DNA of 64,000 nucleotides from NCBI GenBank assembly GCA_009746045.1, contig RPFO01000715.1:409449-473448 (forward strand), written 5' to 3'. The notes beneath the pieces were generated by a model, which saw only the letters and a program-made list of their open reading frames with translations, was not told the origin of the DNA and searched no databases. Source of the DNA: Mesostigma viride. Taxonomy: Eukaryota > Streptophyta > Mesostigmatophyceae > Mesostigmatales > Mesostigmataceae. Of this stretch, positions 34,544 through 44,704 are shown piece after piece (within the stretch, counting starts at the first letter, position 1; the number at the start of each line of letters is the position of its first letter). The position numbers and the translations under genes were made by a program.

Positions 34544-37500
34544 ATGGACCTCAATCACATCCATGCAGCCCCGCGCATCGAGCTTGCCGTAGGAAATTCC
34601 CTGTATTTTGGGTTTGGGGCTATGTGCAACCGGATCGGCATGGCTCGGCGAGGAGTGAACTCACTTTGCCAGTGGCCTGCGCGCCTGGAAGGTTTCCGTT
34701 GCTCATTTGAAATCGGGGGAATGGCTACGCTGATGCACGCTGAAGGTACGCTTAAGTACTTCCGCAGCATTACACCCCATTCTGTGCTGACTGTCTCATC
34801 GGCATGCAACAGCCGCCGATGCACCTGTGCGCCTCTTCTTTTCCTCTGCCTCTCTTTCCCCTGCAAAACCACGCCCTGCGCTCCACCCCCTGATGCCATG
34901 GTCGATTCCTCTCCTCCCCCCAAAATGCATTCTCTGACCCTTTCCACCCCGAGCCCCCCCCCCCCCCCCCCTCACCTCCCTGTTGTCTTGCGTGGTTGCA
35001 TATCATGGTTGTGTTGTAGACCACCTAAAACAAGCCATATCATAATACCATATCTTGCAGGCCGTATGGCAACATGTTGTGGGGGGGGCTGTATCCTCAA
35101 GGGTGGGCACGGGGTCCAATGCTCCGCCATCTTTCACCTGATGCAGCTGTTTCACCCCGTCTGGCTAGTTGACATGTGCCTTCCCTCTCGACGCCAATCA
35201 TTTGGGGTCCACTATGGACATGCCTCCTCCGCAGTAACCACACTCCACGAACAAGACGCAACCCTCGCGAATGACCCCGCGCCATTGGCTTCAGTGCCAA
35301 ATGCGATGCATGGTTCGATGGAAGCGCGTGCGCCTGGTGGAGATAGACATGCCCCTGTAATGTATTGGTACCCACGGAGCGTAGTCTACATGCTGTTAGT
35401 TAATGCCTCTGTAGTGACTGCCGACCCCATTTCAGTGAAACGGAAGTCAACCAAACGAAGATGTCCGTCCATGCTGACCCCACCTCTTAACACTCCGTGC
35501 CTGCGGATTGACCCACATTAGCCGGATGATTGACCCACATTAGCCGGGTGATTGACCCACATTAGCCGGATGATTGACCCACATTGGCCGGGTGATTGAC
35601 CCACATTAGCCGGGTGATTGACCCACATTAGCCGGGTGATTGACCCACATTAGCCGGATGATTGACCCACATTAGCCGGATGATTGACCCACATTGGCCG
35701 GGTGATTGACCCACATTAGCCGGGTGATTGACCCACATTAGCCGGGTGATTGACCCACATTGGCCGGGTGATTGACCCACATTAGCTGGGCGATTGACCC
35801 ACATTAGCCGGGTGATTGACCCACATTGGCCGGGCGATTGACCCACATTAGCCGGGTGATTGACCCACATTGGCCGGGTGATTGACCCACATTAGCCGAG
35901 TGATTGACCCACATTAGCTGGGCGATTGACCCACATTGGCCGGGTGATTGACCCACATTGGCCGGGTGATTGACCCACATTAGCTGGGTGATTGAGCCAC
36001 ATTGGCCGGGTGATTGACCCACATTAGCCGGGTGATTGACCCACATTAGCCGGGTGATTGACCCACATTGGCCGGATGATTGACCCACATTGGCCGGGTG
36101 ATTGACCCACATTAGCCGAGTGATTGACCCACATTAGCCGGATGATTGAGCCACATTGGCCGGGTGATTGACCCACATTAGCCGGATGATTGACCCACAT
36201 TAGCCGGGTGATTGACCCACATTAGCCGGGTGATTGACCCACATTGGCCGGATGATTGACCCACATTGGCCGGGTGATTGACCCACATTAGCCGAGTGAT
36301 TGACCCACATTAGCCGGATGATTGAGCCACATTGGCCGGGTGATTGACCCACATTAGCCGGATGATTGACCCACATTGGCTGGGTGATTGACCCACATTG
36401 GCCGGGTGATTGACCCACATTGGCCGGGTGATTGACCCACATTGGCCGGGTGATTGACCCACATTGGCCGGGTGATTGACCCACATTGGCCGGGTGATTG
36501 ACCCACATTAGCCGGGTGATTGACCCACATTAGCCGGGTGATTGACCCACACTAGCCGGGTGATTGACCCACATTGGCCGGGTGATTGACCCACATTAGC
36601 CGAGTGATTGACCCACATTAGCTGGGCGATTGACCCACATTGGCCGGGTGATTGACCCACATTGGCCGAGTGATTGACCCACATTAGCTGGGCGATTGAC
36701 CCACATTAGCCGGGTGATTGACCCACATTAGCTGGGCGATTGACCCACATTGGCCGGATGATTGACCCACATTAGCCGGGTGATTGTTGGGCCCACTGTT
36801 TGAATGAACGGTGAACGCGTGGATGAATGTGTGTGCGTGTGTGCGTGTGTGCGCAGGCGAGCGCATGCACGGTGTCCTGCACGAGCTGTCGCCGGCGGAC
36901 GCCAGCATGCTCCGCGAGTCGGAGAGCGGGGGCAATGACATGGAGGAGGTGCAGGTGATACCGTACCACCCTGGGGGTGGGTTTGACTACGCGCCGGAGC
37001 TTGTCTGGGTGTTCGTCTTCAAAGGGGACGTCCCCTCCTGGCGGCGCACGCACCCACAGGGTATGATTTTGTTCGTGGGTTGATGTCGTGGCTCGTAATG
37101 ACATGGTAGCTGACAATACACATTTTAAGTGACAGTGGCATGTAGAAATTGGTTGATGCGTTAGACTACATGTGGTTCGGTGAATATGGGGCTGTGTGAA
37201 GCTGGATGCAAACAGGGTGTAAGGCCTCATCTGCAAGGCAACCGCGTTCTTCTCATGAGCCACACATCCATGGTGCAACCTGCTGTGCAGCATGGCCGTC
37301 AGAGCATGGTGCTCCGTTCGCAAGAGCAGGCAGCCTGTGGGATCATCCATGGGGAAGGCGGCGTGTGCAGGCCTTAGGAGCTTACCACAAACAAGACAGC
37401 TAGGTGCTAGGTGCTGGTGTTTTGAAGAAGTTGTGAGGATGGTATCGCTGCGCCAATGACATTATTATTGTTATAGCACTAGTCACACTCCTTGATAGTA

Positions 37501-38907
37501 CTAGTCACAACTATTGTTACAATTATTGTTATAATACTAGTCTGCAATAAGTCTATAGTTTTATAAGTAAACAGTAAGTTAATAATTTTATAATCGGGGT
37601 TTTCGTGTCGGAGTCCATCTGTATCCCCGCCCACATAGTAGGGGTCGCGGCATGCTGCTCCATCGTACCCTTGATGAGTCCTCGTTCGGGCTCTGTGTGG
37701 GGCATCAGGGACGCGTGCTCAATCTTTTTCCATGAAACTTTCATCAATACATTAATCGCACTTCGTGCGTACATGTGTCATCAATACGGTGGTGACCTGC
37801 GCTACATCGCATGCGCCCTGTGCAGCTCCGTGCACCTGCTTGGTACCAAAGTCTCCGCTTGAGAGCCGGTGGCCTGACATCATCACGCACACACCCCATC
37901 GTGGCCTGACATCATCACGCATACACCCCATCCACGCACATGCGCCCTCTCCCTTCCACCATACTCCTCAACGGCAAACGTCGGTTAACCGTGTTTCTGA
38001 GCGAGGATAAGAGTGCGATTCTGTTGAGTTAGAACAGGGCGGGTCAACTGGTCTGGAAATATGCTCCAGGAGCTAGCTCATTGTCATTGCTGGATTTGAT
38101 GGGCCTGCCTGCCAGCAGTAAGCATCTTTCTGCTAAGCTGCTACTAGCTCTTCTCTAACCAGGGAGCTTGTGTGCCATCCCCGTCCATGACCCCGTCTTA
38201 TAATATCCATGTCATATCTTATCATATCAATTTACCATGACCCCATCTTATGATATCCATGTCATATCATATCATATCTATTTACTACTATTATTTTATC
38301 GAACCTGCATCATATCGCATCATATCTGCATCATATCTACCTGTCCACATCATGTCTTATCACATCCATGCCCTTCTCAACGGCCCCATCACATCGCGCC
38401 CACCCCCCAGAGCGGTACATCCGGATAATCGCCGCCGGCTGCCAAGAGGTGGGCGTGGAGGCCTCGTGGATCGAATGGCTGACATCGCTCGCCGTCGTCG
38501 AAGACCGGCGGCCCGAGGACTGGCTGCGCATCGACGACTCGGTGGCGGGGCGGTCGGACGGTTACTGCCACTGGTCGATGGACGTGGTGGAGTCGTACCG
38601 GGGGCAAGAGGTCGTCTTTGTGCTCGGGTACCCGCGCCAGGTCGTGCGGATAGACTATGCGCCGGATGACGAGACAGGCCGTGCGTTCGGGCTGCAGCTG
38701 TTTAGTGGGCGGGACATCACATATCGGACGTGCCGGAATCTGTACGAGCCGCTGTTGCCGGACGCGCCCAACCCAGAGGATATTCAGCCGGTGCACCGGC
38801 AGTGGGTGGAGTCGATGATCGTGGAGACATGGGCGGGGATTGTGGAGCGGGGGGGAAAGGTGACCATTTTGGGGTATTTGGATGAGGATCCGGCTACTGT
38901 GGAATAG
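34544..38907 (+). CDS. Gamma-glutamylcyclotransferase-like protein (GGCT/AIG2 fold)
   Basis: Three exons, 34544-34745, 36857-37060 and 38411-38907 (TAG), give 300 residues. Donors are GTACGC and GTATGA, acceptors CGCAG and CCCAG. Residues 20-40 read LYFGFGAMCNRIGMARRG, the place of the substrate-loop YGSN motif in GGCT proteins. PARLEGFRCSF follows. After the first junction comes GVLHELSPADASMLRESES, matching the family pattern GVLYELS..D...LD..E, with E90 the candidate catalytic glutamate. Exon 3 opens ERYIRIIAAGCQEVGVE, like the C-terminal helix of fungal and algal GGCT relatives, then adds about 130 residues I do not recognise. Likely a soluble enzyme or binding protein acting on gamma-glutamyl amines; substrate unknown. 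Both exon junctions rejoin the frame exactly. Intron 1 holds a 22-bp minisatellite. Confidence 0.82.
35503..36786. repeat. 22-bp minisatellite, about 58 copies, GGCT intron 1
   Basis: The unit is TGATTGACCCACATTAGCCGG plus one base, with A/G variants (TTAGCC or TTGGCC; GGGTG, GGATG or GAGTG). It ends about 70 bp before the exon 2 acceptor. It is stop-free on the minus strand only through its period. Confidence 0.97.
37868..37935. repeat. Short direct duplication, GGCT intron 2
   Basis: GTGGCCTGACATCATCACGC is followed by a near copy 32-33 bp later. Further on (38200-38345) the intron is rich in CATATCATATC words. The rest of the intron shows nothing supported. Confidence 0.7.
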
Positions 38908-38938
38908 TATGATAGGTGTTGTGCTGGCATGGGAAATT

Positions 38939-38943
38939 TGTAA
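38939..38943 (+). terminator. TGTAA polyadenylation-type motif
   Basis: TGTAA lies 32 bp after the GGCT stop. TGTAA is the usual polyadenylation signal of chlorophyte algae (established knowledge); cleavage here is inferred. Confidence 0.5.
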
Positions 38944-39454
38944 TTTATGACTGAAACCTTCATTGCATGTCGTGGTCATGCTTCTGTACGGAAACGTCAT
39001 TGCCAAGTACAGCCTTCAACGTACATGCATAATGATGCTTAAGCACAATATCTCCCTGCATATGTGGAATGCCCTCCATGTAGTACTAGAAAAATAGCGC
39101 CATGCTTCATGACTAGGCACTGAGGGAATAATGTGCAATATTTTAGCGGCCTTCGACATTGTGCATTAAGTACAGGCATGATGCAGCTCGTGTACGGTTG
39201 TTTGCTTGCCCAATCACCATTGGCACACATGCAGCACGTATACGCGCACGTCTATCGATCGGTGCACGCAAGTCAGCATGTGAATGTACTATCCTAGTCC
39301 CTAAGTCCTACTAACTACCCGGCGGTGGAACGCCATGCATCCAGGAGTAGTTACATCTCACTTAGTACTATCTTGAGCCCCTTGATATCCATACATGGGA
39401 TATTCAGCACTTATACCAATACAATGCAAACAGTGGCGCCATATATACAGATGT

Positions 39455-39866
39455 ACCGTGCTGGACTACGATGGGCAGGGTTGCCACCTGCTCATTGATG
39501 TCTCTGTGGCTCGGCCGCTTTCCGGTCGCCACATGCATCCTCCGGGCGGCTGTTTATCGATTGCCGGCACTGCTGCCGCTGTGGCCAAGTAAAGTTTGCC
39601 TCCTACGGCAATGCGAGGCCCCACCAGGTCATCCCCTTTGTCCTTGAGGAGTTCGGGGCAATATGGGCCACATGCATGCAAGACGGCGGAGTTTTGTCAC
39701 GAGTGCTGCCAGCTGCGGGAAGACTGCCTCGACCCCGAGGGTCATGCAGACTGCCCCGTGGTCGATCTGCCCGGACATGGTCCTCGTATTGGCGGCAGCG
39801 CCTGTCCCTCGCCCTCACTCGCACGGTGGCTGATGTGTTGTTCCGCCACGCGTCCGGGCTGAATTA
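39455..39866 (+). pseudogene. REL-LINE C-terminal fragment
   Basis: LDYDGQGCHLLIDVSVARPL, then in other frames YGNARPHQVIPFVLEEFGA, CRLPRG and WSSYWRQRLSLALTR, ending about 39866. This is collinear with the C-terminus of the intact copy at 17567 (LLIDVSVARPL, VVPFVLEEFGA, WTSYWRQRLSVALTR). It has at least two frameshifts. The 3' UTR continues to 39994 and resumes after an H-LINE insertion at 40271. Nothing is supported between the GGCT gene and 39455. Confidence 0.85.
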
Positions 39867-39984
39867 ATTTGTTGCAACCCAGGCGGTGTAGGTCATTTCC
39901 CCAGCCTGGTGGGCCTGCAGAGGTGTTGTTGCGTGTTGTATAGTTTGGCGTTGTCGTTAGTTGTACCTTGTGCTGCCAGGCTTG

Positions 39985-40280
39985 ATCCTTGCATTAAAAA
40001 ATTAAATTAAATTATAACATGTCTCCGTTGGGAGATCATGTAGCACATATTCCAGGTTGGATGGGTGGTGTGGAGGAAGCCGCGTAATCGAACTAACCTA
40101 TAATTCTAAGCTATATCTAGTCTAGAAAAACCTATCTACGCTACTCATCAAAATGGCTCCTCCTCTTGGGGGGAGGCGGCTTGCCCACAGGGGCTGGCGT
40201 GTGCGCCTTGACAATCTTCTTCCACCGCGTCTTGTCCTGCATGGCAGTCCAAAGACGGGAGAGAGAGTGGATCCTTGCAT
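39985..40280 (-). mobile_element. H-LINE 3' fragment (276 bp) with 10-bp TSD
   Basis: ATCCTTGCAT at 39985-39994 and 40271-40280 brackets 39995-40270. On minus: the last about 40 codons of ORF2 (40270-40141), 3' UTR, hairpin TCTCCCAACGGAGA and TTTAATTT tail. Confidence 0.92.
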
Positions 40281-40713
40281 GCCCGTGTCGGATTCTTATT
40301 ATTGTCTTGAGGGTTCTTCTTAATTTTCGGGGTTTAATTTCCTTGTGTTGCATGCCATTCTCACCTCAGTCTACTTATCATTCTCAATGAATATGAAGTG
40401 AGACAACCATGCCTGGGCGCATGGCGATCCAACGCCATGGAAGGACTAGGGTGAAAAAAATCAAATTAAATTATAACATGCCTCCGTGGGGAGATCATTA
40501 AGCACATATTCCTTGATGGGTGGGTGGAAGTGGAGGAAGCCGCGTAATCGAACTAACCTAATTCTAAGCTATCTAGTCTATAAAATCATTACTACACTAC
40601 TCAGCAAATTAAACGCCCCTTCCTCTTGGGGCCGGGGGTGGCTTGCCCACAGGGGCTGGCGTGTGAGCCTGGACAATCTTCTGCCATCGCTTCTTGTTCT
40701 GCATGGCAGTCGA

Positions 40714-40789
40714 AAGAAGGGAGAGGGAGTGGATTATAATTATTATTAGGAACATCACTCCTAATAATAAGAAGGGAGAGGGAGTGGAT
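40714..40789 (-). mobile_element. Micro-insertion of a hairpin-family 3' tip (34 bp) with 21-bp TSD
   Basis: The 21 bp at 40714-40734 recur exactly at 40769-40789. The 34 bp between read, on minus, GGAGTGATGTTCCTAATAAT and more, which is the hairpin's 3' arm plus tail of the half-LINE/H-LINE end. Nothing upstream of that was inserted. Confidence 0.85.
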
Positions 40790-41891
40790 GCGGTGTTCAA
40801 ACTGAGCTGGGACCACTAGGTCGGCCAGCAACATCTGGGTGTAGTTCATGGCAGGTTTACCTAGTTTCCTGGGAATGTCCTTGGGGCCAGGCCAGGTAAA
40901 AACATATGCCGCCCTGGTTGGCCAAGCCGCTGGGGGCCGGCCAGACTGGCCAAGGGCGGTGTCGACCTGGCTGGTGCGAGCAAGATGTCCTACAAATGCT
41001 ATCCTACGCTGCCTAATCTCGTCCGAAATACGAGGCATACCCTGATACAAAGACTCTATAATGACCTACGCTGGGAAATCCCTACATTCAGGACCTCTCG
41101 GAGCATCCTGTAAACCGTGCCGTCGAGCTTAGCTGCCAGCTATATGTGTCCGTGAGTGTCCACGCCTCGGCGCCATACGTATCAGCACCGTGAGGACGAG
41201 GACCTTGAACTAGCATGCGCTTGCGGTGCTCGCCCAGGCCCTTCTCGAGCGCCAGTAGGTGGTGAGCGAACGGAGCCTGGCCCAGGCCAGGCCGATGCGG
41301 TTGTCCACATCGTCGGCAGTGTCAGGGAGCATGCTCCCCAGCAGCTAGCTTGAAGCGATCGCGGAACGGGACCTCCGTCCCGTCGAGCAGGCGCGGCAGC
41401 GGTGGGCGACTGGAGGCCCCAATCACCATCGCCTCAGTTTTGACACTAATCTCCAACCCCACCGCCCTCGCCTCCAGGCCCAGACAGTCCAGCCATGTCT
41501 GAATGTGCTCGGGGCGCGCGATGAGGGTGGTGTCATCCGCATAAATCAGGTCGGCCAGGCGGTAGCCAGGACCAACCCCGCCGTGCTCGCGCTCGTTACG
41601 GATGTCCAAGCCGGGCTCGAACCCTTGAAGTGCAGTAAAGCACTCACGTGCCCGGCCCGGCGCATGACGTGATCCACGACAATAATGAACAGATATGGGG
41701 ACATGCAGGACACAACCTTGCCACACCCCGTGGTGAAGGGGGAATGGTGGGGTGGTGCCTTCCGCAGTCCGCACTACTGCCTGTGAGCCTTTATACAGTC
41801 GACGAATGGCAGCAATAAACGCTGGTGGTACCCGATCCAGAGCTAGGATGGCCCAAAGAGCCTCCCAGAGGACCGTGTCAAAGGCCTTGAT

Positions 41892-42045
41892 ATAGTCAAC
41901 AAGTTAGGCTTAGACTAGGTAGCTTAGCGTTGGGATAGTTCGATTACGCGGCTCTCTCCTTTCCACCACCCATCAAGGAATATGTGCTACATGACCCCCC
42001 AACGGAGGCATGTTATAATTTAATTTAATTTTTAATAGTCAACAA
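41892..42045 (+). mobile_element. H-LINE 3' end (132 bp) with 11-bp TSD nested in an opposite H-LINE
   Basis: ATAGTCAACAA at 41892-41902 and 42035-42045. The insert 41903-42034 is 3' UTR, hairpin arm CAACGGAGG and TAATTTAATTTAATTTTT tail only. It splits motif A (FVDY|VDYIKAFD) of the host copy. Confidence 0.95.
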
Positions 42046-42232
42046 AATTGAGGACCAGCGGCAAACCATCAGGGCAATGGCGACGCACCTCCTCCATCAA
42101 CCGACGCGCGACAAATACAGCCATGACAGTGTTACGACCTCAGCGAAAACCCATCTGAGACTCACCCAGGTGTGGGTCCAGCGCGGCGCGGAGCCTGTGC
42201 AGCATCACACTGACTATGATAGGACTAGGGTA

Positions 42233-42280
42233 GTTGTCTCTATATCAAGCAGGCCAGAAATCGGGAGAAGTTGTCTCTAT
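42233..42280 (-). mobile_element. Micro-insertion of the SINE-like 3' tip (26 bp) with 11-bp TSD
   Basis: GTTGTCTCTAT at 42233-42243 and 42270-42280 flanks 42244-42269. The insert contains GCAGGCCAGAAATCGGGAGA, the terminal part of the repeat at 10209-10396. Confidence 0.88.
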
Positions 42281-42303
42281 TTATCTAATTAATATATACA
42301 GAT

Positions 42304-43806
42304 GTGCATAGTTGTCTCACTTCAGATGTGCAGCTCGGGCCTGCGGGGCGGGGGCTTTACGCTGGCAACTTTTCTTGGATCAGCATGCAGCGCGTACTGC
42401 AACGACGTGTAAGGACTAGAAGTAGTACCATGCTCGGCGACCTCAACAGAGCGCTCAGCGCCCCCGCCCCCGCACAGCCGGCAGCCCCATCGGCTTCCTC
42501 CCTCTGCAAGGATGACATCCGCGCAGTGCTGGAGGAGCACGTGACCTGGCCGCTGGCCGAGAAGATGACCTCGCTGAACACCACGCTCAACACGGTCGAG
42601 GCCCGGGTCTCCAACGTGGAAACCAAGGTCGTCCACAAGCTACAACCACAGTTCACGGCGCTACACCGCGGCGCAGGCTTCGGAAACGCATGCTGCACTT
42701 GTCTCTCGCCTTAACCAGGTGGAGGGCAAGTGTGGCGTGCTCCTGAAGAAGCTTGAGGCCATCACCGCCCACACCGAGGCCCTGGCCACACAGGTCCCCA
42801 AGATAGCGGAGCAGACGGCCACCATTGCATCCCAGCCACCCCGGCAGGATGCTGGCGACCTCCCGCCGCTCTCCTACGCGGACCTGCTGCGGTCAGCGAC
42901 CGCATCCACCACGCCATCGCCACAAAGCTCCAGGAGCTGGAGGACCACCGCCAGGCCCAGCAACGGGAGGTCACCGACCGCGCTCGCCGCGAGTGCCGAG
43001 TGGTGCTACGTCGCTTCCCCCAGAAGCCAGGTGAGACGTCAACCTCTCTTGCTGACGAGCTCAAGAACCAGCTTCTTACCCTCATGGGCCTGGTAGGTGA
43101 GGTAGAACTGCGTGGGTGCCACCGCCTTCCCCACTCACGGGACAAGGCGGCTCCCCCACCAGTCCTACTCACCTTCCCCTCCCCTGAGGATAAGCAGCGG
43201 TTCCTCTCTCGTCGCAAGCGGTTGCACGACCTCACCTGGACGCTGGATGACGACCTCACCCCCGCTCAGCAACAGCAGCGACGCGACCTGTGGCCGGAAT
43301 ACCTCCGCCATAAGCAGGACCCCCAGAAGCCCAAGGTGTACTCCAGAGGGGCGGGGACCTGATGATCAACCACAAGATGTGGACGCCCCCAGCGGGCTAG
43401 AATAGCCCTAGCTTGTAACCATTGGCGTCACTGCCGCTAAGGCAGCCATGCCTAGACTGTTGCCTAGCTGCATGTGCCAACACACCTAGTCACGTGCCGC
43501 CAACGCATGGTACACAATCAGCCATAGCCTTAGCCTAGTCCTAGTACAGCCATGCTACGCCCTGGCTATGTTCAGATTACTTGCCCACGCTCCTTGCTAT
43601 GATATGCTCACATGGGTCTTATTGCACCCACAGTTTGCCGGATCGTTAGCCTGTCCTTTTAGCTAGCCGCGCCCGATTGCAGCTGTGGCATGCCTTTGGC
43701 ATGAAGGAGACTGGGGGTCTCTGCCCTTTCTCCTGTAGTGCACACACAGGGATTAAAAGCACTGCGGTGCTCCGTGACTCCCCAACGGGAGCACGAGTTT
43801 AATTAA
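42304..43806 (+). mobile_element. Half-LINE Z (ORF1, 3' UTR, hairpin, tail)
   Basis: ORF1 remains (42424-43362) are followed by a 0.4-kb 3' UTR, a longer CAAC-loop hairpin (CTCCCCAACGGGAG at about 43780) and TTTAATTAATTAG. No RT lies between ORF1 and the tail. The 5' boundary is uncertain and no TSD was found. Confidence 0.65.
42424..43362 (+). pseudogene. Half-LINE Z ORF1, two frameshifts
   Basis: Pieces: DDIRAVLEEHVTWPLAEKMT (42505 on) with a coiled coil TTLNTVEARVSNVETKV; VEGKCGVLLKKLEAITAHTEAL in a second frame; and VTDRARRECRVVLRRFPQ through LLTFPSPEDKQRFLSRRKR and QQQQRRDLWPEYL in a third. Same domain order as Y. It ends YSRGAGT. Confidence 0.72.
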
Positions 43807-43865
43807 TTAGTACCATGCACGTCTAAAGGGATAGGCGCCAAGACTGCGGAAGCCGCATGCATTGC

Positions 43866-44430
43866 TATAATTAGTAAGTAAGTACTTGCATGGGCATGCC
43901 ACAGAGTACTATGCTAATCTCATTAGGAAAAATAATTACGCATGCATGGCTATCGATCCGTAGGAAGACCTGCATGGAGGATCGAAGACCAAAGCTAGAA
44001 TGGTTTGTATGATAAACAATTAAGAAAAATTGTGAAGGGAAAAAAAGAAAGGTATGAAGTGGTGAAAATAAAAGATAACTATTACTATACGCGTGCATTA
44101 TTATATACATGGTAGTGCTGTGCGCTACGTCTCAAAAACACGGAAAAGATAACGGCAGGCTAGAGCTACCATGGTCCAAATTCTCCCGATTTCTGGCCTG
44201 TGCTGGTACGCTGTCTCCTTGATATATGTAGTATTGAAAAATAAAATAAATGAAGATGTCGTTGTTGGGATATGCATGGAGAGGCATCTAGGCGATGTTG
44301 GATGTTGGGTCAGGAGTTCGACCTTTCAGTGATTTTATATAATGAGATCATAGCAGAGCCCTTGCTCGGTGGCATGCCTCTGCGCACGATATGGAAGTAC
44401 ATACTTATATCAATGAAGCGGAGCTATACC
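43866..44430. mobile_element. T-LINE and SINE-like fragments between half-LINE Z and RFC1
   Basis: 43873-43945 is a T-LINE 3' end (minus), with AGTAAGTAAGTACTTG and GGCATGCCACAGAGTACTATG. About 44120-44225 is a SINE-like copy (plus), with CGATTTCTGGCCTGTGCTGG and CTCCTTGATATA. 44340-44420 carries a diverged T-LINE tip (plus). No gene is seen in this stretch. Confidence 0.65.
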
Positions 44431-44483
44431 ATATAAAAGATACACGTTCTTGTCACCTCAAGGCAACCCTCCCCCCTTGAAAA

Positions 44484-44488
44484 TTACA
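44484..44488 (-). terminator. Possible TGTAA polyadenylation motif for RFC1
   Basis: The complement of TTACA reads TGTAA about 217 bp downstream of the RFC1 stop. No nearer copy was noticed. Weak support. Confidence 0.3.
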
Positions 44489-44704
44489 ACATAGAGCCCA
44501 CAATGCCTTCTGAAGTTAGTCATAATGACCTGATGCACATCAACCATGGTCCTAACGCACACCATCCAGCTACTACATGCCATCATAGGGCGGCCGGGGT
44601 TCAAAAAGCACATTGTCCACCCTTACGGTTTACGGGTCTCTCAAAACCCACTTCCGGCTGCTGCGTGCGCATGAGTGCCAGATACTGCAGGATCCCCCCT
44701 GTCA

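Larger units (their letters stand above)
40601..42220 (-). pseudogene. H-LINE ORF2 fragment with intact YADD
   Basis: From the 5' side on minus: ESQMGFR, ARRLMEEVRRH and LVLNFVDY, then across the nested insertion VDYIKAFDTVLWEAL (motif A). Next come LYKGSQAVVRTAEG, QGCVL (motif B), LADLIYADDTTLIA (catalytic YADD near 41535), VGLEISVKTEAMVIG and RFKL-A-GEHAP, where intact relatives read KLLGSMLP. Towards the C-terminus are RISDEIRQRRIAFVGHLART, DIPRKLGKPAMNYT and QFEHRIHSL. Several frameshifts. Same LINE clade as W by motif order. Confidence 0.82.
40442..42231 (-). mobile_element. H-LINE, 1.77 kb, with 11-bp TSD and two nested insertions
   Basis: AGGACTAGGGT at 40442-40452 and 42221-42231 brackets 40453-42220. 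On minus it carries the RT middle and C-terminal region, 3' UTR, degraded hairpin and tail. Nested inside are a 34-bp micro-insertion (40735-40768) and a 132-bp H-LINE 3' end on the opposite strand (41903-42034). Confidence 0.92.

Noticed and set aside
34544-35521. Single 325-codon gene
   Set aside because: Only the first 67 codons fit a family; the frame then runs through a donor into intron and repeat. The spliced model rejoins GGCT motifs exactly.
35503-36786. CRISPR-like array
   Set aside because: Direct head-to-tail 22-bp repeats without spacers, in an intron of a eukaryotic gene.
35628-36941. Minus-strand frames repeating MWVNHPANVGQ
   Set aside because: Product of the 22-bp minisatellite; 22 bp times 3 gives a 22-residue period in one frame. 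No start context or homology.
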